A stretch of 64,000 bases of DNA from Epinephelus fuscoguttatus (Eukaryota; Chordata; Actinopteri; Perciformes; Serranidae): NCBI RefSeq assembly GCF_011397635.1, contig NC_064757.1, forward strand, positions 27,352,339 through 27,416,338, given 5' to 3'. The translations under genes and the position numbers were made by a program. The notes under the pieces were generated by a model. The model was not told where the DNA came from and did not search any database. It saw nothing but the letters and a program-made list of their open reading frames with translations. This document shows, piece after piece, positions 10,494-24,226 of the stretch. Numbering within the stretch: position 1 is the first letter of the stretch; every line of letters begins with the position of its first letter.

Positions 10494-12603
10494 TATCCAT
10501 GTCATCTTGTAAATCACTTCCCAAAACTATTCCTCTTATCTTTCTGTGATGTTCTAACCTTCCTATTTACTCCATAACTTCCATTTTGATTCACTTTGTG
10601 CCTTTTTCTCAATTTTATTTTTGATTGTTTCATAAAAATGCAATGCAAATGCCTTAGCTGCAATGGATGTGTGTGCACATCTTGCTTGTCTGTGCGAGTG
10701 TGTGTAGTGTGCTTATACCTCCCAATAGGAAACACCTCAACTGCAAGGCTGTTTACTCCCTTTGACACAGTATGACTTCCAGCAGGCTCAGGTTACCGAG
10801 AGCATGCAGCCGGCCCTCCTCAGCTGGGGAAGAGACCTTCACTCTGACCGACTCCGCACACATGAAAGGAAACCTCTGGAAGCTTCGGAAGTGATTTGGC
10901 TGGAGGTGCTTTTCCATCTTTTTCACACCTTGGAACATGAGAGGTGTGTGAGAGGGTGAGAGTGCAGGGAGGTAGGTTGTTCATATATGTGTGTATGTGT
11001 ATGTCCTCAAACACACGTGAGCATCCGCTAGTGTGTCCCCCACCATTTACACATACACACACACACCCAATCACTTGACACCGGTCATTCTCACCACATG
11101 TAACCTCTGCTGGCAATCTTCCAGATTCACGTGTACTGTACGAACGTGTACATACGAGAACATGCCCCATATGTCACTGATTGTCACTTTGATGAATGTC
11201 AGGTTCATTAGCTTAACTAGGTGACCATACTGACCATACATTAATGAAAACTAACAGGAAGAAGAATTTTATTTATTTTGTTTTTTTACTTGCCCATTTG
11301 TATATGTCTGAACCTCATCCTGCATTATGACCCCTCAGTCTGTGAAAGACCATGACCAACATGACAAACTAAAATTCTACCCAAGTTTGCTTGATACTAA
11401 TGTTGTTTTTTAGCAGTCTCAGGTTTAGAGCACATGCAGTGTTGTTGGTTATTTTATTAGAATGGGCTTGCCAGCAAAAGTGAAAATGAAAGCCAACCCT
11501 AGATTCACTCTCATTTGACATTTTACCTTGCTATATTTGCATATTTGCAACACAAAACTCTGCAGAAAAATATATAGACACACTTCTGGTGGTTCATAAG
11601 TGATGATTAAGAGGGACTGCGTCTTATGAGTCTTGCGTGGTTTATCTGTGGGTAAACTTTAGGGCTGCACCCAACTCAGGATTTTGTCATTTGAATCAGA
11701 TTTGGCTATTCAATATGAATATTTGATTACAGACTATCAAGCAACATTTTATTGAACTGCCAGATTTTTTAACCAAGCTCAGAGGGATGTTCAGGGTGAC
11801 AGGGAAGTTCACATAATATAGTAAACAAGCCAATTTAGCTCCCGGAGCTAATGCATGCTAACTACGCTAACAATGCATCAGAAATGTCTAATATATTTGC
11901 TGAGACTAGATATCAAACAAAAGCCAGAATCTATCTTATATTCCATTGAAGCAACCTGTAAATTCACCAATTTTAAGAAAAAAGCAGAAGATAACATTAT
12001 CTCAAAACCTCTCTTGCAGCTGTCTCCATCTCGCACAAGCCCCTTCTTACACTTTCTGGTCAAGGTGGGAATTTCGCATTGTTATTCTACCTTGCCGATT
12101 TTCTAAAAAGTTACGATAGCAGCAATGTGGGGACACAGATGTCTCACCTTAAAGCTGGCAGCCGAGGTAGTAACAGCACTAAATCACTTCTGCGTAAAAG
12201 GGACAGCCAGCAGGATGGGACCATGGACAGGATGGGTGTGAAACATAGATTTTTATTAATATCTACATACTGCACCCAAAGATGGCACCTATTCATTCCA
12301 ATGGAGTTGCTCACTTGGTGCATACGCCAAAGAAGTTTTCTAGCTTCCAGGTTTACTTCCACAGTATGCAGCCCACTGAATGTGTGCAGCAGTGTTCTTA
12401 TTTAGCTTTACTTTGTGATGACGTCACAGATTTTTAAATCACTTTTCTTGGTTTGAGGAAAATTTCACAGATATAAAACCACCATGAGTCAAAAATTCAG
12501 AGTAGAAAGATTCATAATTGACTTATTTTGCAGTTCGAGGTGTCCTGTCAATAGTTTCACAGATGTCTCTTTTACAAGGGTGGTCTATGTAGAAAATGCT
12601 TTT

Positions 12604-13045
12604 TACTGTGCGTTCACACTGGGCGCGAGTGAAGCGAATTACTCGCACGTAATGCGTGAGTTTGGGCGCCAGACCACCTCCTCCAGGAACTCTGGATGAT
12701 GATGATAGCCGCTTTCAGCGGTACTTCTGGCTGACTGGGGCCCAGTTTGAGGACCTGTTGGCGAGGGTTGGCGCCAGGATCTCCCGGGAGGACACCAACT
12801 ACAGGCGCTCCATTTCAGCTGCAGAGCGCCTGTCCATCTGTCTCCGGTGAGTAGCAGTTTATTGTTGTGGACGTCACTGGCGTCAAGACGTCATGATGCC
12901 AGTGACGTCGGGAATCTCAACGCTGATTGGCTTTCGCGGCACAGCGTCACGCGAATTCACCTCAAAAGTTCAATATTTTCAACTCGAGCGATGAGGCGAT
13001 GGACGCGAATTTGTTGTTGAAAATGTCTGGGAGTTCTTCACTGTT
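12604..13045 (+). mobile_element. PIF/Harbinger transposon remnant with transposase exon
   Basis: From about 12690 to 12848 the + strand encodes DDSRFQRYFWLTGAQFEDLL, then ARVGARISREDTNYRRSISA and AERLSICLR. This is the N-terminal exon of Harbinger/HARBI1-like transposases, ending at a donor-like GGTGAGTAG. The DDE catalytic part is absent. The left flank GTGCGTTCACACTGGGCGCG (12608-12627) looks like a Harbinger terminal repeat. The right portion (12900-13010) holds further element-like sequence with GCGAATTC and TCGCG motifs. It is an internally deleted, inactive copy; the right boundary is uncertain. Confidence 0.65.
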
Positions 13046-15299
13046 TAAGCAAAGGGTTAGATAAGCCATCATATGGCATTGACAGTAAATGATTGTTAGT
13101 GCCATGTTATGCCATTGTATGAGCAAATGTTATGTCACACCAGAGGCGTCACGCCTGTCACACCTCTCCTGTTTGTGGGATGACGACATGTCATCTGTAA
13201 TCACACACGGGTGGCATGATGTCGCAAAGGCAGCACAATGACAGGACTTCGTAGTGACCCTATAACATGATCTCTGTGTAAAGTAGGGCTTCAAATTCAT
13301 CCTGGATCTGAGTCCACAGCTGCCTGTATCTGTCGCAGATATCTTCATGGAGCGGATGGGATGACTTAATATAGTGCAGTGATTTTACCCTAGAGAGCAG
13401 TGTGAAAGTCTTGAAACAAAAATGTCCACAGAACAGACTACTCGACTGTCAGTCAACTGAGGTCTCAGAGTGATGATCTGAATCCTCATCTTTCAGTGGG
13501 CAGCCCTGGTAAACTTCACGTTAAGCCACTGTGCTTTGACATTGAGAACTGAGATAGTCTTGCTCACTTGCTTGCAAAAGTGCATGAACACACACATTAC
13601 CTGTATAGGGAGGAGGAAAAAGAAGAGTCTAGCAGGAACAATGACAAGCACAAAAAGAACAAAAACCAGGGGAAGAAGACGAGTATAAAGAAGAGGAAAA
13701 TGATAAGGACTGATGTTCAACATTCTGTCTTCATGGCAGTGCAAAGGTCACACTAGGAACATTTTGTAGCAGAAAGTGGTTCTCTTGACTCTCCTTTCTC
13801 TTTCTCACTAAACCTTGCTATTTTTGCCCCCACTCACCTGTTAAATTAACTACATCTCTCTCCTCTCCTCTCCTCTCCTCTCTTGTCCTCCCTGGGCCCA
13901 TTGTACAGTTGCCCCCGCGGATCTCCTTTCAGCTAGCTGCCCTACTCAGGTGAGGGATACAGTATATTGAAGGAGATTTTGCTTGTATTTGATTCCGCTC
14001 CTTTTCATAGTGGCTGAAAGCCTGGCCTCCATGCTGCCCCCCCTTCTCCCTCCCTGTCCTGTCCAGTTCCCAGGGGACCCCCACTCTCTCCCGGGCTGGC
14101 CTGGGTGGAGCGGCCTCAGAGTGGGGCAAGTAGGGAACAGACAAGGGTATCGCTTACAGCCTCCCTCCTGCACTCACACAGCACACAGAGCGCAGGCAGC
14201 GACAGCGCACCCCCTCACCTTGCCTGTCTCCCTCTCTAAGGTGCACATAGACACACAGTGCTGTCAGTGCATACTCACACGTACCTGCACATGCACATCT
14301 TTTCCTCCATCTTACCAATTAGATTTACATGTCCTATCGTTTTCACCCCCCCCCCCTTTTCAATCTGTCCATTCAGCCACCGATCCAGGACGGAGGCAGA
14401 CTACAATGGAGTTGTGGAAAGCCATTTCTGTGCACTGAAAAGCAAGCAATTGAGATTTGGTGACTAAGAGTGACACAGGAGTTTAGATGGAGAATGGCAC
14501 AAGTGCATTTGCAGGGACAAAAACTCGCACACACACACACACATGCACACAATCACATAGAGAATGAGCTCCGTCTGGGCTCCCTTTTTGTCAACACGCC
14601 ATGTACTCACACACCTTCTCCTACTGCTTAAACTAGCCAGGTATATCAGATAACGTCCTGCTCAATGCTACAGCATTAAGCTTTAAACAATGCCAATATC
14701 CATGCGTTAAACTGTCTTGCTTCTTATCCAGAACCAAGGACCTGAGTTCAGCGGGTTCACTGTTGGATATCATTGCACCTGTCTCAAGACTTTTATAGTT
14801 CTAAAGTTAAGCATACTCCGATACCCATTTTTGAATGAACTGCAGTTTCTAAGGCAAGACGATATCATGTTATGTAAAATTTTGGTACATTCATGCTTGG
14901 GGCTGACATGTATGACTTAAACTAATATCTACCTTAAGTGCCTAGGGTTACCTAAGAAATGACATCTGGTTATCTTTAAGTGTTGCTCGTGTATCAGTGC
15001 CCCCAATAACTAAGGACTTTGGTTCCTGAGAAAAAGCCCACCCAACTGCACACATCAGAGGAGTAGATTTCAGGGGGGTCGCAGGAGACACTTTCCCTTC
15101 AATATTTAGAACATATGCACTTGTCTCCTCCCCACCATCCTTCCCCAAAAAACATGAAAGTTGCAGCCGACTATTATTTTGACAAAATTCAGCCCCTTTT
15201 ACACATGCACTACAAATTGAACTCATCTAGACATTACCCAGAGGAGCTGTACTTGAGAACACAAATGCCTAAATCTGTTGATAGGCCATTATAGTTGAA
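13046..15299. other. intergenic, no gene seen
   Basis: Holds a TCCTC pentamer repeat (13861-13882), a poly-C run (14347-14358) and CA-rich patches. On the minus strand near 13400-13270 there is a 42-codon frame that reads like a degenerate hAT-derived (ZBED/GTF2I-repeat type) fragment, too short to annotate. Confidence 0.45.
13861..13882. repeat. (TCCTC)n short tandem repeat
   Basis: Four and a half pentamer units in a pyrimidine-rich stretch. Confidence 0.9.
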
Positions 15300-15600
15300 C
15301 AGCGCTCAGTGGCATCAGGCAGGAGGGGTGGTGGATGGGTCTAACAAATATGGACTTTCACCCAGGAGAGCGGTGTTTGTGTCCTGTAAGAATATAAAGC
15401 CAAACCCTGTTCTTTTTTTCCTAAACCTAACCACGTGCGTAAATTTCCTGTGAAAACGGAAGTGTATTTTGAAAGAAGACAGTGCATGTAACAGGCAGAA
15501 CTTGACACAGTGTCCCAGAACATCAACAACCAACGCACCCAGGGTACCTTTCACTTCAAATCTGGATGTCGAAAAGTCCATGACGAGAGGTTGATGTGTC
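15300..15600. repeat. dispersed repeat, copy 1 (inverted relative to 28.02-28.39 kb)
   Basis: Shares long stretches, reverse-complemented, with 28020-28340. Examples are the CACCCAGGAGAGCGGTGTTTG motif near 15360 and the AAAACGGAAGTGTATTTTGAA motif near 15455-15475, which match the copy near 28300 and 28110. The family is unknown to me; it is probably the interior of a nonautonomous DNA transposon. Confidence 0.6.
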
Positions 15601-18600
15601 ACGAAGTCTGAGTGAGAATGTGTTAAATTGTCAGAGGTATTCTTAGCAAATGAGTGTAAGAGCTGATGATGTTTTTGTGAGGTGGCTCATGGGAAACCGG
15701 AAGAAAACAAACATTGGAGGGTGAAGAGGAAGGGTCATTTATACAAAAATGACAAAGACAATGTCTCCACATAGAGAAGTAACAAGGTTTGGGTCCTACT
15801 CTGAGTAACGCAAACATCGTCAGACAAATTCCAGCAATGGCAAGAGACTGTTGTTTACAACCAAATCATGAACTGGATATTTGACTGCAGTGTGATCTGC
15901 GTCATGTCCTCCAGATTGCACACTCTGCCCAGGCCTCATCCCTCGTTTAAACTAAACAGAGTATTTCCAGTATGTAAGTATGCTTACGACACGGACAGTC
16001 TCCTGTTTTGTGCTAAATACGTGGAGGGTAAACTGAGTTCATTAAAAAAACGGCTTTAAAGACATTTACACCATAAATTGGTACATATAAATTCACCAGA
16101 ATGTAGGAAATTAAGTGTCTGATGCTCATTAATTTCCGTCTGAGGATCCCATGCCCCCCGTTTCATATCTGCCCCTCCTCCCCCCAGTGTTGAAACCAAA
16201 CTTACACCCTTGGCAGTCATCACCCAGTAAACAGAGGAGCAGTGCTATCATGTATTTCTTGAGTGGTCTCTTTACGCACAACAATAGCTGCAGGGCACAT
16301 TTAGACACAACAAGCCCCCTGCTAGATTAAAACAACAGCTCACTACTTCCCACAGTGAAGGAACTGGATTAACATAGATGTGTTTAAGTAGACAGGAACT
16401 GTAACGGTGTGTCTATGAGCCTCAACCCTCACAAAAATAGCTGAAATACCTTCACTCACGTTTGTTTCCATCAAGAGCTGCTTTCAATTTCAATTTTAAC
16501 TGTAAAAAATCTAATAATATTTCCAAATCACCACATCACTATAAAGTACAGAGCTGTTTTGAGGTTTAAATGTGAAAACCTCCTTTAGATGGTCTTAATT
16601 CTCCCCATTTCTCAGTATATTTGTTGTTTGTTGGTTGGTAACGCCTGTAGGGCATCTTTAAGAGTAAAGGACCCTCAGCGAGACACAAGATCCCAGCAGG
16701 ATAACACAGCTAATATAGCCAGACATTTCCTACTGCTGTAACGGATTAGCAAGCCTCTCTGCAGGGTAACGCAAACACACAAACAATGGTCGTTTGACTG
16801 TGAGACCCGGCTCATATTCCACCTGTTATGCTCACTAATGAGACTTTTTTTTTTTCCTCTTAATTTTGCGACTGTTTCCCAAATTGCACTTCTTTTAGCT
16901 TCAGTAAAATGCATAAATATTTGGCTGTTTTTTCTGTGACAATGTGGATTTTTGGAAGAAATGCCAAACCCCCAAAATGCAGGCTTTGGGCTTAAAAAAA
17001 CAAGCAGAATAAGTCACCCAAGAATTAAAGGTACTAGTGAAATGAAAATCCAGTTTCATTGCAAACGCGAGAAATTTCGGAGCTCAATGACTCTTGTTTG
17101 TTTGTTTGTAGCTTATTTGGCCGTCCTTATCTTCCTCCTCCCAGATTAAGTGCTATAGTCTGCCTGTTTTCACATCATTAAAGCCAATCCACATCCTCTT
17201 CATTGAAAGGAGGGGGGGCTCCCCTGGAGATCAGTGACGCCTCACTGACCACATCAATCAATCATTCTCCCTCTGACTACCTCGCTCCCGCTCCCCTTTG
17301 TCTCTTCTCTGTATGTCTCTGTCTCCATATCTCTCTGTCTCGCCTACACAACTTTAATATCTGTCTCATCCCTCTTTCCCACACATGACATGGGAACTAC
17401 TTATCATAAAAACACAGATAAATGTTGTTGTCAGGGCGGCTCATCGACAGGGCCTGTCTTGGACGGTGCTTTGGCAAGTAAATTATGACCATAAGCAAGC
17501 TGCTGTTGTGGTTTTGATAGATATAGATAGAACATAATTAATATTTTTCTGAATTTGTTGCCTGTAGAATTTGATGTATTCATAATGTGCTACTTTTCTG
17601 ATGGTTTTGAAAATTTACTTTGAATCTCTGAATCTTCCTCTCCCAAGAAAGTTTACTGAAGTGCCACGTGTCCACCTAAAGCAGCCATACATCCTGCAGT
17701 CTTCCAGAAAAAACTCTATACTCATCTTTAAAATGGGGTCAACTGCACAACATCTGTAGGGAGGTGAGTTGACAATAGAGATCGGTTGAACTTGCACACC
17801 TCATGTAGCAAAGGGTTTTTGTTCCTGCATTGCACTCATGGGAGGTCATGCAATGTGACACAAAATACAGGCCACATACAGTATATGTGTCCCATGTACT
17901 GTGATACGGGCCTTTTCAGTGCTTCTGTCCAATCCTACAATGATATGATTGATAAGTTATTGAGGTTTCCAATGGGATGAGCAATAACAGACCTTCTGTT
18001 TCTATCTGCCTTTCTGCTTCTCTGTGTTAAAAGATAAGTTAGTTTTGAATGCAAGAGTTAGCGCTGGCAAGGAAGAGGTGCATGTGACTTGGATCATGAT
18101 AGAGAAAGCATGTGACATCCTGTGTAGTCCGTATTTTTCTTATTATTTTTCTTACTGTCATTTGCACTGGGTGGCATGTTCCTTCATTATGATGAAAATG
18201 GCCACTGTATTAAGATAATGTTCACCACAGTGGCCAAAGGGGTACCATCTGTAGTCCTGGTAGTGCAGTTCACCTTAGTGTTCATCAGTGAGTGATCCTC
18301 ACAGTCAGAACATGCTAGAGCATTGACGGGTATGGTGAAGTGGAGTGTAAATGGAGAGCATTAGAGTAGGAAATGCAAATGCCATCAGTGTGTAGTACAA
18401 ATAAAATAAGACGAAGAAAAAGACACAATTGGCTCATACCGTATTCTTTTATTGTTAATCTTTTGTTATTATTATTTGTTAGCAAAATTGTCTGCCCAGC
18501 TTTTTTTAGGAAATCATTTAGCCTTTTAAAAGCATAACTATATATTTCTGACCAATTTTTAAAGATTTAGAAACAAATTGGTGCAGGGCTGAGAGTATAG

Positions 18601-18734
18601 AACATTTAAAGTATTATGACATTTACTGACACATTGATATTTGTCATCTCATGTTTGTTTTTTTCTCACAATGAAGGAATGTAGAATATCTCCAGCCTTA
18701 TCCTTTAACTCAGATCAGGTGGCTGTTTAGCAGG
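15601..18734. other. intergenic, no gene seen
   Basis: Mixed AT-rich DNA with short poly-T/A runs and a pyrimidine-rich patch (17270-17350). No frame resembles a known protein and I see no clear element boundaries. Confidence 0.45.
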
Positions 18735-19531
18735 ATTTGTACTTCTGGGTCAAATCGTCACCACACCTACCACCAACGCAGAGCATACGCTGTACACTAT
18801 TCATAGCCTGACGTGCACTTCCCCAGAAAAGTAACTGCACGTCACCGTGACGCAGGCCTTCTGTCTATTTCTGTAAGCTGAAACCATTTCCCTCAGTGGA
18901 AATTAAGCTTTAATTTACTTTAATTTCACAGATTATAAAGAATACATTGTGAAGACAATAAAGCCTCCACAAAAATATGTCTTGCGTGTGATTTATCCTG
19001 GCTTCATATGAGTAGAGGAAATCTCCACTTTTCACCAGGCTAATTTATACAATGTAAAATGCCATAGGCTTGTGCTAATAATGTTAGCATGTTATCTTTG
19101 TTTGGAAAGCGTGTTTAGTATAACACAGTTGTTTTGTTGGTGAGCCTCGTGAGTTGTAATGGTACTGAATTTGCCACCTTATCTTTGTTAAATGTTGCTG
19201 TTGTCCCTGGCTTCATTTGAGTAGAGAAAAAGTCCACTAGCCACTAGGCTAACTTATACAATGTAAAATGCCATAAGCTTGTGCTAAAAACATTAGCATG
19301 TTGTATTTGTGGAGAAAATGTGTCCAGCAAAAGAGAAATGAGTTATAGTGAGGCCAATTTGTGTACTTGATAGCACTTTACAGAAACCCAGATGCCAACT
19401 AGTGTTTTGGGAGGTGTAAATGCAAAGTGACACAGATACACCACCACACAAGTATAAATTCTCACAACAGCGTAGTCCACATGCGTGGCTACGGCATAGG
19501 CACTGCATAGAGCTGATGCACAAGTATAAAT
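18735..19531 (+). mobile_element. MITE family 1, copy A
   Basis: The right end is GCACAAGTATAAAT (about 19518-19531); the left end is a decayed ATTTGTACTTCTGGG (18735). An internal segment (TACAATGTAAAATGCCATA, then GCTTGTGCTAA and the TTAGCATGTT theme) occurs twice in it, near 19050 and 19260. The same element lies in the opposite orientation at 54498-55252. Noncoding; the superfamily is not determined. Confidence 0.7.
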
Positions 19532-20359
19532 CCAGCTTTAGTTCAGATATAAAAAGAACTGTGGCATCCAGAAGAACACCCACAGCTTTCCATCACTCAT
19601 TTCTATTTTTCTGCGGTTTTGTGTACTTAGTTGTTGTTCTTCCGGCCTTCTCATCTTCTCTACTAACCTGTCATAATGTCTCTCACCTGTCTTTCTGCAT
19701 ACCAACCTGTCTGCTCCTCAGTGTGTCTTTTTACCTCTCAGTCTGTGTGTCTGCCAGCTAGGAAAGGTCAGTGCTAAATGGGCTGAGCGTAAACAATGCC
19801 CTCAGTACCCAGGGCAGGGACAGCCAGTGTCCCACAGCGGACATGCTGCATGTGATGTGTGGCCAGCCCTCCCTTCCTCCTCTCCCTCTTCCTCCTCTGT
19901 GCACTTGTTGCATCTGTGTCTGTTTTTGCCGCCCTCTTCTACTCTTCTCCTCCTTTTTTTGTTCTGCTTTTGGCCACTTCTCCCTTTTTTTTTTCTCTAC
20001 TCCACCCTCCACCTCAGTGTCCGTCCTTCCCTGCCTTCCTCTCCTCCCCTCCTCTCCCCATCAGTCCCCATCAGGAGGAACCTAATAGGAAATCAAAGTT
20101 TCTGGTGGAAGAATGGAGTGGGGCTTAGCGTTACCATCCCCTGGGTCCTCCCCGCTGAAAGAGGAGTGCCGAAAAGACTCTATACTGGCACTGTGGAGGG
20201 GAAGGTTAATGCAGCAGATAGTCTTTCCCTTACTCTCTTTCTGTGTCTCTTTATCCATTCTTTTTCTCCCAGACACACACTCTCTCTATCTTTTTAGTTC
20301 TTTTCCCTTCTTGCTGCCTTTCATTCTCACTCACTCCCCCCCCAATGCACACACTCAAA

Positions 20360-20361
<2 letters not shown>
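19532..20361. other. pyrimidine-rich intergenic stretch
   Basis: Long CT-rich tract (19860-20080 and 20220-20340) producing long open frames rich in Ser, Leu, Pro and Phe. These are compositional artefacts. No gene. Confidence 0.6.
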
Positions 20362-20412
<51 letters not shown>

Positions 20413-20440
20413 AACATACACACACACACACTCAACACAC
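20362..20440. repeat. (CA)n microsatellite
   Basis: About 24 uninterrupted CA units (20362-20410), then a degenerate CTCAACACACA array. Confidence 0.97.
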
Positions 20441-21139
20441 ATGCACACTTCTTTTCTCTCATAGAGTGAATAGCAAAGCAGGTGAACTCAGCTGCCCCTG
20501 GCCGGATGGTGTTTGGTGAGGTCGGGTTTGCAGCCCACCACTGCACCATACGTCCTTTGGGATGTGGTTGTGGATTGGATCGTGTGTGTGTGTGTGTGCC
20601 ACCCCCAGCCCGGTACAGCACGCACCCTTGCCCTTCAAAGCACTGGCTATGTGTAGCAATTGACTCCATGGCCCCTGTGAGCTCAGGTACTGCTGCCTCG
20701 TCAAGCATGTCAAGAAGCATCTACAAAGGCTGCCCCTGTGCGTCGCTACATATGGAATTAAAATGATAAGCAGATAATTGAATATATATATCATCACAAC
20801 CCTTGCAGTAAAATAGACTGTTTTTCCCAAATTCAAAATGCTGAGTAGGAACAACAACAATCCTGAATAGTGCCTTAAAAAATAATAATACATTTTTATT
20901 TCAAAGTCAAAGTACAGTTAGGATTGAATGAAATAAAGTGCAAATTGCAGGCACAATAAATGATGATCTCATTTTATATCATCTTGGAAAATAAATAATT
21001 TTTCAGCTTTTTTTCAGGATTTAAAAATCTAAATAGGATATAAAGAAAGACTTACACATATTAGAATAACTTTACTGAATGCATTTATTCCTCCCTTTGG
21101 TTGTTAGAATTACATAGTCCTCCTGTAGTGCCCTAAAGG
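20441..21139. other. intergenic, no gene seen
   Basis: The first 300 bp are fairly GC-balanced (20460-20750) and could be a conserved non-coding block; the remainder is AT-rich. Nothing specific recognised. Confidence 0.4.
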
Positions 21140-21530
21140 CTCAGGCACACCAACCCAACATCAAAGAACTAGCAGCGATAAAGGTCCACTGTTGTATTGC
21201 CTAATGTCGCCTGTGTCCTGGTCAAAAAGTTGCTCTGAACACACCACAATGACCAACAGCAAACTAGCATGTGAGAAGTCTCGGGTGAAAGTCAGTGTTT
21301 GTTGGACCCATCCACCACCCCTCTAGCCCGCCCCGCTCGGACATTCGCAGCCTTTACTTTCATTCTTGTTCCACCACGTTTCCCCTTGTTGTCGCTGGGC
21401 ACCGTTAAACTATAATGACAACCGGCTGTGTATCATGCCGACATTAAAGGACACCTTTTTTAGTTGGTTTCTGACAGCGCAAGTCACTGCCCAAGTGCCA
21501 GATTTTGACAACTGAGACTGGGCTCACAAG
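21140..21530. repeat. dispersed repeat relic
   Basis: The block at 21400-21500 (ATCATGCCGACATTAAAGGA, TTGGTTTCTGAC, CAAGTCACTGCCCAAGTGCC) matches 28368-28440 (ATCATGCCAACATAAAAGGA and onward) in the same orientation. The start (AAAGGCTCAGGCACACCAAC, 21135-21154) looks like a transposon terminus. It is a third copy of the family at 15.3 and 28.0 kb. Confidence 0.5.
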
Positions 21531-23945
21531 ACAGATTCAAGACGCTAGTTAGCCAGCTAGCACATTATTATCATAACCTAATGGTGACAAAAAAAGAAAT
21601 TATTACAACAAGTCAGTTACGATCTCACTTCCTCTTGACTTTAGTAGTTTGTTTACTTTCCTCACTTCAGTTTCTCTTCTCGTGCAGTGAGCTGAACTGC
21701 CAATCAGAGGGATTTCATTCAACAACATGGGCAGACATGTGCCAATGGGGTGTGACACACTGCAGATGCTCACCTACAGCCTGACACTGACTAAACCATC
21801 AGGGGGTGTCCCCAGAGCCTTTCGATTGTATCTCTTGCTCCCTTGTCTGCTGTCATGTCTGCACTGTGCCTTTCTAGCAGCATAAAATGCCCAAAACATG
21901 ATTTAAAAAAGGAAAAACCACCTTCCCGGAATAGATGCCCTTTGAAAGCAGCTGATGAAGTCATTTATCAATTTAGGTACAGTTGAGAAGACAGCTGTTT
22001 TTCTTGGAGTAGAAGGGTTTAGAATGTGATGGTGCACCCATGTGTGTTGGAGTGTGTATTTGTATCACTTATGCACATGCTGCTTATGCATGTAGGTCGT
22101 CACACACATGAATAGACTGGCAAAGAGTGTCATGTAAAAGTGAGGGCTAAGCCTAGCATTAGTCCTGTATTAGCTGTTGAGCATCAGCCTGTACTCCAGG
22201 CTGAGCAGTGCAGATCCTGCTGTGTTAAGCTGCTTAAACACTCAAGAGGTGGAAAAGATTAAACAGCGTGAATGCCTTGGGGCACAAGGGACCGCTGGAG
22301 GATAGGGCAGGGGAGTGAGCTGTATGGAACAGGGTGGGGCCGAGGGGCCAGAGCAGGAAGGGGTGGCAAAAGATTAAACACATGATTTTGAGAGTCAGCA
22401 CAGAAAACCTTGAAGGAAATCCAGATTCATGTAAAACAAATTCCAACCCCCCAAAATTTCCTCCGCTCTGGTCCCTTTGTACACCCCTCCGCTACCTCTT
22501 CACCCCCTCACGCCTGCACACCACCCACCTGCCCTCTGTACTCCCCCACAGAAGAGTTCGGATTCTTGAAGGTGTTGGGTGTCTACAGTGTCACAACTAA
22601 ACAAAACCATTTGAAAACAAAGTGGGCCGGTGAATGCGCCGGCGCAATCCGAGCCCTCTCCCTTTGTGGCCGTAGAGAAAAACGGCCTCTCAGAATCAAG
22701 GGGATGGAGGGCGGGCAGGGGGAGGCACACCATTTCAATCCGCAGGTTACCCCCCTATCCACCCACTCAGACCCGCTTTTACCGCCTCCTCTCCACCCCA
22801 CACACACCCACACTTTTAAGTGCACCCTTCAAAGGTGAACATGCTATCTGAAACAGAGCTGTCTGTGTTACAGTACCTCCAAGAACAAGATACCCCCTCT
22901 CTTTTCCTTTCTCCCTTTCTCTTTTTTTCTCTTTTAAGCCACTTTCATTGCTCTTTACCCATTTCTTCAGATTTTAAACAATGTCATTTTTCTTGAAATA
23001 ATCTGAATGCAATGGGTAATACTCCCGTGAAATGTTGAATGACAAATAGATGCAATCAGAGTAGTCTCTGGTCAACTTTTCTAGAGGTGTATCACACAGA
23101 ATTTAGCAGGAACTTCATAGAAATCAAATGTGACAGTTTGACAAGAAAATGTCACAAGTATGAGTAGGCTGAAAATGAATACCCATGAGTCAGTGACTAC
23201 ATGTGACATTTGTATAACAGGGTGATGAGGAGGGTTTGAGTCATGCCATTGCTTTCTGTGTAACATGAGAACTTTGGAGATTAATGTACAAAGGCCAAAA
23301 ATAGAAGTGATTACTCATAGTCATATGCCTAAACTGTGCATGTATTGTTGAATTATGTGGATGTCTATGACACTCTGTTATGTTAAGAAAGCATTATAAG
23401 AAAAAAATAAGTCTTGCACAAAGCATTACATGCTGTTTGATATTTATCTCATTATGACAGTGTTGTCATTAGAATTATTTTACAGTCATTCGTTTACCAT
23501 CTTTGAAATCCTTTTCTTTATTATGAAGAAACACAAAGAAATACACAGGTCATCTCTCTTGTCTAGGCTGCTGATTATGGGAAAGTAATGCCCCCAGTTT
23601 GTGTGTGTGTGTGTCAGTGTGATGAACTGTCTGTCAATCATAGTCGGAGTTAATTATTTCGTCGCCCCGCTGGGTGTGAGTGTGTGTCAGGAACTCTGAC
23701 CTGGAGACCCAGGGTTGGGTCACGAACGCACACATTCTTCCCCTAGAGAGTAAAGAGGTCCACCCATGTCCCTCGAAGGATGGTCCATCGGCCACCTGAC
23801 TAACCACTTTGCTGACCAGGCTTACTTGCGTTTATGTTTGTGAGTATTTATGCACACACCCTTTGTGGTCTAAAACAGTAATTCACAGTGTTACCTAACT
23901 TGATAGGTAAAATATTTTGCACTGAGCGATTATTTCTAGCAGCTC
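21531..23945. other. intergenic, no gene seen
   Basis: No gene or clear element. Sequence around 22330-22850 is GC-richer, with CACC/CCCC-rich patches. The 23600-23840 block is of balanced composition and could be conserved non-coding DNA. A (GT)7 lies near 23600. Confidence 0.4.
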
Positions 23946-24226
23946 TCTAAAGACATACTACGCAGGATTTGCCCCAAAACAAGCAAGTAATCCCTCTCAA
24001 TCATCCCTTATGACCCGCCAGATGTATGTGGCGGTGTATTTATCTGCAGAGACTCTGCCCTCTGCCTATATTTTGCTATTTTCTTCATATTTTTGGTGTT
24101 CAGGACATTTACGTGCGCTCAGGTGAGCTACCAGGTTCCAGATTGCAAGAATACAAACAGGAGTAAATCTGGGGTTGGCGTTGATTTCACAACAGTAACC
24201 GACAATCCTGCATAGTTTACCTTTAA
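23946..24226. mobile_element. short MITE (about 280 bp)
   Basis: Inverted ends: TCTAAAGACATACTACGCAG with GATTTG at the left, and the complement of TTAAAGGTAAACTATGCAGG with ATTGTC at the right. The termini have the AAAGGT-A-ACTA-GCAGGATT style also seen at 29549 and 63922, so these may be related. Noncoding. Confidence 0.6.

Larger units (their letters stand above)
9723..12603. other. intergenic, no gene seen
   Basis: Contains two TG microsatellites (listed separately) and CA/TG-rich patches near 10020-10060 and 11000-11070. Short frames are driven by low complexity. A possible mammal-like enhancer cannot be excluded, but no motif cluster stands out. Confidence 0.45.

Noticed and set aside
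13270-13400. Minus strand 42-codon frame reading like a hAT-derived ZBED/GTF2I-repeat fragment
   Set aside because: Too short and lacking diagnostic residues; resemblance is from memory only. A translated search would decide.
19771-20469. Long overlapping + strand frames rich in Ser/Leu/Pro/Phe
   Set aside because: They arise from CT-rich and CA-repeat DNA; no domain and no splice or promoter context.
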